A stretch of 7,577 bases of DNA from an uncultured Oxalobacteraceae bacterium. GTDB taxonomy: Bacteria; Pseudomonadota; Gammaproteobacteria; Burkholderiales; Burkholderiaceae. Location: assembly GCA_946478765.1 (NCBI GenBank), contig CAMLDH010000183.1, positions 1 to 7,577 of the forward strand, read 5' to 3'. Position numbers and translations under genes: made by a program. Shown piece by piece: positions 1-5,360 of the stretch. How positions within the stretch are numbered: position 1 is the stretch's first letter; each line of letters opens with the position of its first letter. The notes under the pieces were generated by a model. That model was not told where the DNA came from. It made no database searches and worked only from the letters and a program-made list of their open reading frames with translations.

Positions 1-525
1 CCGCATATCCACCGCTCCCGACCAATCAGACGTATATATCCCATCACGCACATATCGATGAAACGTCGAATATGGCCAATCGCCCACGCGCTGTACATTG
101 CCATGCTTGACCGGATTGAAATGAATGTAATCGACATGCCGAACAAGATCATCTTCATCACGAATCTGATGCTCCCAGAAGCGCCGTTGCCAGATCGTCG
201 ATTCGCGATGCTTGCTCTTTGACGCCGTCATCCAATCGGCACGATGATAAATTTCCCGGCATGCCAGCGACACTGAGCGCTTGATCATCATCCAGCGTGT
301 CGAAAAATCGGCATCGCCTTCGGGCAAGGTCCAGATGCAATGTAAATGGTCCGGCAATAGTACCCATGCATCGATGGTGAACGGCCGGGTAGTACGCACC
401 GTTTCGATGGCTGCGCGCAATGCGCTTCGAATCGGCGCATCGCACAGGATCGGTTGCCGTCGATAGGCAACGGCGGTAAAGAAATAGCTGGCGTTGGAAG
501 TGGAGGCGCGGCGGTAGCGTGACAT
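1..525 (-). CDS. REP-associated tyrosine transposase (RAYT), 3' end outside window
   Basis: An open frame reads from ATG at 525 to the window edge without a stop, giving 175 residues; the last few residues and the stop lie outside. Family hallmarks seen: the metal-binding HUH-type pair H60-L-H62 in LPDHLHCIW, the segment IWQRRFWEHQIRDEDD (111-126), and the catalytic tyrosine Y133 in VDYIHFNPVKHG. This combination defines the Y1 (IS200/IS605-like) RAYT branch. These proteins nick and join single-stranded DNA at REP palindromes and are usually single-copy domesticated genes, not active insertion sequences. A GTAG-headed REP hairpin lies 26 bp upstream on the same strand, which fits the family. 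No strong Shine-Dalgarno sequence precedes the ATG. The frame looks intact, and the WPYSTFHRYVRDG segment (150-162) is typical of the C-terminus, so little is missing. The family call is firm; present-day activity is unknown. Confidence 0.93.
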   Translation of the reverse strand, partial: MSRYRRASTSNASYFFTAVAYRRQPILCDAPIRSALRAAIETVRTTRPFTIDAWVLLPDHLHCIWTLPEGDADFSTRWMMIKRSVSLACREIYHRADWMTASKSKHRESTIWQRRFWEHQIRDEDDLVRHVDYIHFNPVKHGNVQRVGDWPYSTFHRYVRDGIYTSDWSGAVDMR

Positions 526-550
526 GGCGGTGAAGTGTATCCGATACCGC

Positions 551-579
551 GTGGGCACAAAAGGCCGTGCCCACCCTAC
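551..579 (-). repeat. REP palindrome with GTAG head, upstream of the RAYT gene
   Basis: Read on the minus strand, the tetranucleotide GTAG (579-576) is followed by G and then a perfect 8-bp inverted repeat: GTGGGCAC (574-567), loop GGCCTTTT, GTGCCCAC (558-551). GTAG plus hairpin is the known recognition layout for RAYT proteins, and the element sits between the stop of the asparaginase gene and the RAYT start, in the same orientation as both. There is no T-run after the stem on the minus strand, so it does not look like a simple intrinsic terminator, although the hairpin could stabilise the upstream mRNA end. Only one copy is seen here; a partner on the 3' side of the RAYT gene would fall outside the window. 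Confidence 0.85.
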
Positions 580-599
580 CTTGTTACCTTGCTGCGACC

Positions 600-1559
600 T
601 CAGAGAAAAATAGCAGTATGAACCACTTCGCCCTCGCGCACCCATGCGCGATACATGCCGGATGTATTGAAAGGCATCGCCAGATTGCCGTCGCGATCGA
701 GCGCGATCACGCCGCCGCGTCCGCCCAGTGCGCCGATTTTGTCGAAGACGGTTTGATGCGCCGCCTGTTCCAGAGATAGACGCCCGTACTCGATGCGAGC
801 AGCGATGTCGTAGGCCACCACCGCGCGCATGAAAAATTCGCCGGTGCCGGTTGCGGCAACGGCGGCCGTGCGATTGTCTGCATAACATCCCGCGCCAATC
901 ACCGGTGTGTCGCCGACGCGGCCCGGACGTTTGTTGGTCAGACCGCCAGTCGATACGGCGGATGCCAGATTGCCGTTGCGGTCGCGTGCCACGGCGCCGA
1001 CGGTGCCGAATTTCTGGTCCGGGTCGATCGGAGCACCGGATTTGGCGGCGGCGCCGTCGTGATCCAGTTGCGCACCGGCGGCCGCTGCCCGTGCACGCAG
1101 CAATTGCGCCATGCGGCTTTCGTTGGCAAAGTATTCCGGATCGACCATTTCTATGCCGCATGCGCGCGCAAAGCGTTCCGCGCCTTCGCTCGTCAACAAT
1201 ACGCAGCCGGATTGTTCCATGACCGCTTGCGCCAGGCGTACCGGGTTGCGCACGGTGCGCACACAGGTCACCGCGCCGGCTCCCAGCGTGCTGCCATCCA
1301 TGACGCTGGCATCCATTTCCTGTACCGCATCGGCGGTGTAGACCGAGCCGCATCCTGCGTTAAATAGCGGACAGTCCTCCAGTGCAACGACGGCGGCGAC
1401 GACTGCGTCCACTGCGTTGCCGCCATGGGCGAGGATGGCTTCGCCGGCCGCGGCCGCCTGTTTTAATGCCGCGTGGTAGGCCGCTTCCATCTGAGGATCG
1501 GCGCACGGCGCTATCGTGCCGGCGCCGCCGTGGATCGCAAGTATGTAAGAATTATTCAT
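600..1559 (-). CDS. iaaA: Isoaspartyl peptidase / L-asparaginase, plant type (Ntn hydrolase)
   Basis: The 319-residue product matches the usual length of the IaaA family. These cytoplasmic enzymes hydrolyse isoaspartyl dipeptides from damaged proteins and, more weakly, L-asparagine. Visible features: the N-terminal AIHGGAGTI (8-16), the GGNAVDAVVAAV helix (46-57), LFNAGCGSV (65-73), and KFGTVGAVARD (183-193) holding the nucleophile T186. Self-cleavage before T186 would give an alpha chain (1-185) and a beta chain (186-319). Other expected active-site residues are present: T204 in STGG, R214 and D217 in GRVGD, T237 and G238 in ATGTGE. No signal peptide is seen. The ATG at 1559 lies 12 bp after the AraC-type gene stop with no clear ribosome binding site, so it is probably co-transcribed and possibly translationally coupled. 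The catalytic set is complete; the preferred substrate cannot be read from sequence. Confidence 0.95.
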   Translation of the reverse strand: MNNSYILAIHGGAGTIAPCADPQMEAAYHAALKQAAAAGEAILAHGGNAVDAVVAAVVALEDCPLFNAGCGSVYTADAVQEMDASVMDGSTLGAGAVTCVRTVRNPVRLAQAVMEQSGCVLLTSEGAERFARACGIEMVDPEYFANESRMAQLLRARAAAAGAQLDHDGAAAKSGAPIDPDQKFGTVGAVARDRNGNLASAVSTGGLTNKRPGRVGDTPVIGAGCYADNRTAAVAATGTGEFFMRAVVAYDIAARIEYGRLSLEQAAHQTVFDKIGALGGRGGVIALDRDGNLAMPFNTSGMYRAWVREGEVVHTAIFL

Positions 1560-1571
1560 GCCGGTATGTGC

Positions 1572-2366
1572 TCATGGTTCCAAGGTTTTGGCAAAGAACG
1601 CGGACGGCGATTGCCCGAAGGTTTTCTTGAACATCGCGGAAAATGCCGACTGGCTCGCATAGCCCAGTTCGGCCGCCACCCGCGACAGCGGCAGTCCGCG
1701 CGCAATCAAGGGTGCCGCATGAGCAAGCCGCATTTGTTGCCGCCACTGCCCGAAGGTCAATCCGAGATCCTGTTCGAACAAGCGCGCCAGCGTGCGTTCC
1801 GATGCGCCAACCCGTTGCGCCCAATCGTCCAGCGTCAGCGGCGAGGCAGGATCGGCGATCAACGTTTCGCACAAGACTTTCAAGCGCTTGTCCTTAGGCA
1901 ATGCGACCCGCATCGGCAGCGTCGCAGAGTTGGACAGTTCATCCAGTATCAGTTCCGACAGTAGCGACTCGCGCCGGCTCGCTGCATCGGCATGCAGCAA
2001 CGCGATAATCAATTCGCGCATCAAGGGCGACACATCTACTACCACGCACTCTTCATCCTGGAAGGGCGCGGCGCGCGCAAATACATAGAGCGCCCGCAAG
2101 CGCGCTTTTTCCAATGTCACCACTTCGTGGATCGCATTCGGCGGAATCCAGATCGCGCGCAACGGCGGCACGATCCATGTGCTGTTGCCGACCGTCACCC
2201 GCACGATACCTTCGAGCGCATATGTCACCTGTCCCCACGCGTGGCTGTGTGCCGCCAGCAATTCGGATGCGTCCAAGTCACGCGCAACCATCCGTACCGG
2301 CCGTGCAGCGGTCGGCGCCATGCCGGGCAGGTGCAGGCGGGTGTGAGTAATGGGCTTGATTGGCAT
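1572..2366 (-). CDS. Cupin-domain AraC-family transcriptional regulator (NimR-like layout)
   Basis: The 264-residue product has two parts. The N-terminal third contains a cupin-type sensing fold, with HSHAWGQVTYALEG (40-53) and IPPNAIHEV (74-82), the usual ligand- or metal-pocket signature. The C-terminal third is an AraC DNA-binding domain with two helix-turn-helix units, about 178-200 (LDDWAQRVGASERTLARLF) and 228-256 (LSRVAAELGYASQSAFSAMFKKTFGQSP). This short cupin-AraC type includes E. coli NimR, which controls the neighbouring MFS exporter NimT. Here too an MFS gene is transcribed divergently from a 104-bp shared region, so local control of that gene is likely. The exact direct repeat AGACGGATTGG in that region is the candidate operator; one copy begins 5 bp upstream of this start codon, suggesting autoregulation. 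The ATG at 2366 lacks a Shine-Dalgarno sequence; an in-frame ATG at 2321 is an alternative but would remove residues before the cupin. The effector is unknown. Confidence 0.93.
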   Translation of the reverse strand: MPIKPITHTRLHLPGMAPTAARPVRMVARDLDASELLAAHSHAWGQVTYALEGIVRVTVGNSTWIVPPLRAIWIPPNAIHEVVTLEKARLRALYVFARAAPFQDEECVVVDVSPLMRELIIALLHADAASRRESLLSELILDELSNSATLPMRVALPKDKRLKVLCETLIADPASPLTLDDWAQRVGASERTLARLFEQDLGLTFGQWRQQMRLAHAAPLIARGLPLSRVAAELGYASQSAFSAMFKKTFGQSPSAFFAKTLEP

Positions 2367-2370
2367 GAGA

Positions 2371-2429
2371 AGACGGATTGGCAGAATTCCGATAAAAGTT
2401 GTCCATCTATCTTAAAACAGACGGATTGG
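2371..2429. promoter_or_regulatory. Direct-repeat operator candidate in the divergent araC-type/MFS promoter region
   Basis: The 11-mer AGACGGATTGG occurs twice exactly, at 2371-2381 and 2419-2429, with 48 bp start to start. Additional ATTGG cores lie at 2359-2363 (inside the regulator start) and, inverted, at 2451-2455. AraC-family proteins commonly bind direct repeats, and the pair sits between the regulator gene and the divergent transporter gene. The right copy would lie close to the -35 region of a weak promoter whose -10 could be TACACT (2437-2442). That placement suits an activator contacting RNA polymerase. The left copy nearly abuts the regulator start codon and could repress it. The repeat is seen directly; its binding function is inferred. 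Confidence 0.6.
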
Positions 2430-2460
2430 TTTTGCCTACACTTACCGTATCGCCAATACA

Positions 2461-2465
2461 AGAGG
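2461..2465 (+). promoter_or_regulatory. Ribosome binding site that sets the MFS start
   Basis: AGAGG lies 5 nt before the ATG at 2471. It favours this start over the in-frame ATG at 2399, which would add 24 hydrophilic residues atypical of the family and would overlap the second operator repeat. Confidence 0.7.
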
Positions 2466-2470
2466 ATGCC

Positions 2471-3700
2471 ATGACCGCTGCAACCCCCACTTCATTTCGT
2501 CAGGATGCCCATGTGATCGGCCTGGTGGGCCTTGCGCATGGCGTATCGCATTTTTTTCATCTGATTCTGGCGCCGCTGTTTCCATGGCTGAAGGACGCAT
2601 TCAGCCTGTCGTACGCGGAATTGGGTTTGCTGATGACGGTGTTCTTCATCGTGTCGGGTATCGGACAAGCGCTGGCCGGTTTCGTGGTCGACCGGGTGGG
2701 CGCACGTGCGGTGCTGTTTTTCGGCATCGCCTGTCTCGGCGTGTCGGCATTGGCGCTCTCGCTGGCGCAAAATTATGCGATGCTGCTGGCCGGCTCGATG
2801 CTGGCGGGGTTGGGCAATAGCGTGTTTCATCCGTCCGATTTCACGCTGCTGAACAAGCGCGTTTCTGTAGCGCGCCTTGGTCATGCATTCTCGGTGCATG
2901 GCATCAGCGGTAACCTCGGCTGGGCGGCAGCGCCGATATTCCTGGTCACGATCGCGGGCTTGGCGAGTTGGCGCAGCGCATTGCTGGCCGCGGCGTTTCT
3001 GCCGTTCGCCGTATTGCTCGTATTGGTGATAAATCGCGACTTGTTGCGCACCGACGATGTGCAGGCGGCGGCAGCGCCCTCCAGAAAGGCGGAACCGGCA
3101 TCGGCCGATGCCTTCGGTTTCATGCGCTTGCCGGCGGTGTGGATGTGTTTCGCATTCTTCTTCATCACCGCAATGGCCTTGGGCGGGATTCAGAGTTTTT
3201 CATCGTCCAGTCTGCGCGCGCTGTATGGCATGTCGCTGGCATGGGCGACCACCGGATACGCCGTGTATATGCTGGCGTCCGCGGCGGGCATGGTGTGGGG
3301 CGGTTTCCTGGCGTCGAAGACGGCGCGCCATGACCGCACGATTGCGCTGGCATTTACTTTCGCGGGTGTGCTGGCATTGGTGATCGCCACTGGATCGGTG
3401 TCGGCGTCGATGGCGGTGGTATTGATGGGCGCCATTGGCTTCGGCGCCGGTGTGGCCGGGCCGTCGCGCGATTTGCTGATTCGCGCGGCGGCGCCGAAGA
3501 ATGCGACCGGGCGCGTCTACGGCGTGGTGTATTCCGGACTCGATATCGGGATGGCAACTGCACCGTTGCTGTTCGGCGCGCTGATGGATGCGCAGCGGCC
3601 GGCGTGGGTCTTCGTGTTCATCGGGGTGTTCCAGGCGCTCGCCTTGTTTACCGCAATCGGTGTCGGTTCCAATACGGCGCGCAAGGCAGTGCCCGCATGA
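2471..3700 (+). CDS. Major facilitator superfamily (MFS) transporter
   Basis: The 409-residue inner-membrane protein has about twelve hydrophobic segments, roughly at 14-36, 49-72, 80-98, 100-122, 140-162, 167-187, 221-243, 258-281, 289-308, 312-333, 352-371 and 377-398. A charged central loop (190-217) separates the halves. The loop 2-3 signature GFVVDRVGAR (70-79) is the MFS motif A. HGVSHFFHLILAPLFPWLKD (23-42) and GNSVFHPSDFTLL (115-127) resemble fosmidomycin-resistance (Fsr)-type and related exporters, where a helix-4 FHP element is common. Transport is presumably proton-coupled; whether it imports or exports, and which solute, cannot be decided. It is divergent from the cupin-AraC gene, an arrangement reminiscent of NimR-NimT, and is therefore probably induced by the same small molecule the regulator senses. 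A small terminator overlaps its stop codon, so it is likely monocistronic. Confidence 0.92.
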   Translation: MTAATPTSFRQDAHVIGLVGLAHGVSHFFHLILAPLFPWLKDAFSLSYAELGLLMTVFFIVSGIGQALAGFVVDRVGARAVLFFGIACLGVSALALSLAQNYAMLLAGSMLAGLGNSVFHPSDFTLLNKRVSVARLGHAFSVHGISGNLGWAAAPIFLVTIAGLASWRSALLAAAFLPFAVLLVLVINRDLLRTDDVQAAAAPSRKAEPASADAFGFMRLPAVWMCFAFFFITAMALGGIQSFSSSSLRALYGMSLAWATTGYAVYMLASAAGMVWGGFLASKTARHDRTIALAFTFAGVLALVIATGSVSASMAVVLMGAIGFGAGVAGPSRDLLIRAAAPKNATGRVYGVVYSGLDIGMATAPLLFGALMDAQRPAWVFVFIGVFQALALFTAIGVGSNTARKAVPA

Positions 3701-3717
3701 GCAATTGGGCTCTTTTT
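3699..3717 (+). terminator. Small intrinsic terminator at the MFS stop codon
   Basis: GAGC (3699-3702), loop AATTGG, GCTC (3709-3712) and then five T residues (3713-3717). The stem is only 4 bp, so it is weak, but its placement starting within the TGA stop codon and the T-run fit a rho-independent terminator separating the MFS gene from rraA. Confidence 0.4.
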
Positions 3718-3742
3718 CAGTCAAAAGGTTTTCACAAGCCGA

Positions 3743-3748
3743 TAAAAT
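3743..3748 (+). promoter_or_regulatory. Possible -10 element for the RraA-family gene
   Basis: TAAAAT within GATAAAATAG lies 33 bp before the start codon and is a fair sigma-70 -10 match. No convincing -35 stands at 16-18 bp, so the call is tentative. It would give the RraA gene its own promoter after the upstream terminator. Confidence 0.3.
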
Positions 3749-3781
3749 AGGCGGTAATGCGTTTTTAGCTTGGGAGATGCC

Positions 3782-4276
3782 ATGACTTTTGCCACCACCG
3801 ATATTTGCGACGCCCACGAAGATAAACTCGCTGCCGGCACGCTATCCGTGCTGCCGCCGGTGTTCCAATCGTTCGGCAAGCAAGTGAAATTTTCCGGACC
3901 GGCGACCACGCTGAAGGTATTCGAAGACAACGCGCTGGTACGTTCGACGCTGGAGACGCCGGGCAATGGCCATGTGTTGGTGATTGATGGCGGCGGCAGT
4001 TTGCGCTGCGCACTGGTCGGCGGCAATCTCGGCTTGCTGGCCGAGAAGAACGGCTGGGCCGGCATCGTGGTCAATGGTTGCATCCGCGATTCGGACGAGA
4101 TCAACGGCTGCAACATCGGTGTGCGCGCGCTCGCCTTGCATCCGCAAAAGAGCGTCAAGAAAGGTGTGGGCGATGTCAACATCCGGGTCTCGATGGCCGG
4201 CGTCATGGTGAACCCGGGCGACTGGATGTATGCCGATGCCGACGGCGTTCTGGCTGCCGCGCAGAAATTGACCTGA
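3782..4276 (+). CDS. rraA: RraA-family protein (RNase E regulator RraA / HMG-type aldolase)
   Basis: The 164-residue product is the size of E. coli RraA. Visible family blocks: [10 protein letters not shown] (5-14), the FSGPATTLK segment (37-45), [35 protein letters not shown] split across 65-99, and R102-D103 in CIRDSDEI. In the 4-hydroxy-4-methyl-2-oxoglutarate (HMG) aldolases of this fold, the equivalent Arg-Asp pair binds substrate and the divalent metal. The C-terminus [15 protein letters not shown] (145-159) is also typical. Two roles are known in the family: ring-shaped trimers that bind and restrain RNase E, and class II aldolase/oxaloacetate decarboxylase activity. The retained R-D pair leaves the enzymatic role possible. 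The ATG at 3782 is preceded by GGGAG (3772-3776) at 5-nt spacing, favouring it over the in-frame TTG at 3770. Its neighbour hyi converges on it, so there is no operon link. Confidence 0.92.
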   Translation: MTFATTDICDAHEDKLAAGTLSVLPPVFQSFGKQVKFSGPATTLKVFEDNALVRSTLETPGNGHVLVIDGGGSLRCALVGGNLGLLAEKNGWAGIVVNGCIRDSDEINGCNIGVRALALHPQKSVKKGVGDVNIRVSMAGVMVNPGDWMYADADGVLAAAQKLT

Positions 4277-4297
4277 ACCGGCCGCATTCCTGAATTT

Positions 4298-5077
4298 TTA
4301 TTGGATCAGACTCTTCAGCCATCCAAGGCCGTCTTCGGTGCGACCACGCGGGCGGTACTCGCAACCGACCCAGCCGTCGTATCCAAGTTCATCGAGCAGG
4401 CGAAACAGGTAGCGGTAATTCACCTCGCCGTCATCCGGCTCGTTGCGTGCGGGCACGCTCGCAATCTGGACATGGCCGATACCATCGATATCCTTTCGGA
4501 AGGTCGTTGCGAGATCACCCTCGACGATTTGCGCGTGATAAAAATCCATTTGCACCTTGATGTTGGGCTCGCCCAGCGCTGCGCAAATCGCATGTCCTTC
4601 GGCTTGCGTGTTGAGGAAGTAACCCGGCATGTCGCGCGGGTTGATCGGTTCGATCAGCAAGATCAGGCCGTGCCGGGCCAATGCGCGTGCGGCAAAGCGC
4701 AAGTTCTCGATATAGGTTTCACGATGGCGGCTGCGATCCGCGCCCTCGGGCAGCAGCCCGGCCATCGCATGCAGGCGTTGCGTGCCCATTGCCTTTGCAT
4801 ACTCCAGTGCACGCGCGACGCTGGCGCGAAATTCCTGCTCGCGTCCCGGCAGCGCGGCAATGCCGCGGTCGCCTGCAGCCCAGTTGCCTGGCGGCAGATT
4901 GAACAACGCGTTTTCCAGATTGTTTTCCTGCAGCCACTGCGCTACTTCATGCGGCGCATGGTCGTAGGGGAACAGGAATTCGACCGCGTTGAAACCGGCT
5001 TTGGCGGCGGCGGCGAAACGCTGCGGGAAAGACACTTCATTGAACATCATCGTCAGATTGGCGGCGAATTTCGGCAT
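4298..5077 (-). CDS. hyi: Hydroxypyruvate isomerase family protein (Hyi / OtnI-like TIM barrel)
   Basis: The 259-residue length equals E. coli Hyi, which interconverts hydroxypyruvate and tartronate semialdehyde in glyoxylate/glycerate metabolism. The start [16 protein letters not shown] (2-17) and the block [12 protein letters not shown] (28-39) are typical. The four expected metal ligands and catalytic acids are present: E143 in [10 protein letters not shown]178 in QMDFYH, Q204 in [14 protein letters not shown], and E240 in GCEYRP. The close relative OtnI (2-oxo-tetronate isomerase) shares these residues, so acid-sugar isomerisation is the main alternative. It is usually clustered with gcl and glxR/garR or with otnC/otnK; none is present here, which leaves the pathway open. 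AAAGGA (5088-5083) lies 5 nt before the ATG, a good ribosome binding site. The gene ends 21 bp from the converging rraA stop. Confidence 0.92.
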   Translation of the reverse strand: MPKFAANLTMMFNEVSFPQRFAAAAKAGFNAVEFLFPYDHAPHEVAQWLQENNLENALFNLPPGNWAAGDRGIAALPGREQEFRASVARALEYAKAMGTQRLHAMAGLLPEGADRSRHRETYIENLRFAARALARHGLILLIEPINPRDMPGYFLNTQAEGHAICAALGEPNIKVQMDFYHAQIVEGDLATTFRKDIDGIGHVQIASVPARNEPDDGEVNYRYLFRLLDELGYDGWVGCEYRPRGRTEDGLGWLKSLIQ

Positions 5078-5104
5078 GGGATTCCTTTAAAGGTCGAGCT
5101 TGAA

Positions 5105-5137
5105 AGTCGATTGTGCAACAGCAGGAACAGATCGACT
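5105..5137. repeat. Inverted repeat in the hyi leader
   Basis: AGTCGAT (5105-5111) and ATCGACT (5131-5137) form a perfect 7-bp inverted repeat with a 19-bp spacer, about 28 bp upstream of the hyi start codon. It could be a split operator or a leader hairpin; no T-run follows on either strand. The function is inferred, and a chance match is possible. Confidence 0.35.
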
Positions 5138-5205
5138 GTAGCGATACGTGACACTTCGCGCCATCAAGTATGGGCACCGCAACCATACCAATGAATGGGT
5201 GACTG

Positions 5206-5224
5206 AACAAATCACGTGTTTGTT
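5206..5224. promoter_or_regulatory. Palindromic operator-like site
   Basis: AACAAA (5206-5211), a 7-bp spacer containing CACGTG, then TTTGTT (5219-5224). The 6-bp arms are perfect and their centres lie 13 bp apart, near one helical turn, as expected for a dimeric helix-turn-helix repressor. It lies between two divergent genes, so it could serve either one. No regulator gene for it is in the window. Confidence 0.35.
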
Positions 5225-5360
5225 GATCTGATTCCATTGTGGTACGCCACCTTCAGAAATCGAGGCCAATTCGACGTGCATCCTCGAGTTGTATTTTGTT
5301 ATCTATTCACACCATTGGATTTGACTGGATTGAACAGTTGTTTTCAGCGGACTTGAAAAC

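Larger units (their letters stand above)
5078..5360. other. Divergent intergenic region between hyi and the GGDEF-EAL gene
   Basis: This 283-bp stretch has no convincing gene on either strand and should hold both divergent promoters. I see the hyi ribosome binding site at its left end and two inverted repeats, listed separately. A TTGACT (5322-5327) resembles a -35 box for the right-hand gene, but no good -10 follows at the correct distance. It is visibly more AT-rich towards the right end than the coding DNA to its left. Confidence 0.6.

Noticed and set aside
158..574. A 138-codon minus-strand frame overlapping the RAYT gene and the REP hairpin
   Set aside because: It is out of frame with the RAYT protein, which carries the HLH and Tyr motifs. 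Its start lies inside the REP palindrome, and its translation has no recognisable features.
551..574. The REP hairpin as a rho-independent terminator of the asparaginase gene
   Set aside because: No T-run follows the stem on the minus strand. The GTAG head and adjacent RAYT gene explain it better as a REP element.
2399..2470. A 24-residue N-terminal extension of the MFS protein from an upstream ATG
   Set aside because: The ATG at 2471 has AGAGG at 5-nt spacing, and the extension would translate through the operator repeat.
3200..3817. A 205-codon minus-strand open frame across the MFS 3' end and terminator
   Set aside because: The product is His/Arg/Cys-rich low-complexity antisense sequence, with no ribosome site or family motif; the MFS frame explains the region.
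4301..5194. A 297-codon plus-strand open frame antisense to hyi, longer than hyi itself
   Set aside because: Its translation is Arg/Gln/His-rich with no recognisable domain, whereas the minus-strand frame has all Hyi active-site residues and a good ribosome binding site. It is a GC-driven shadow.
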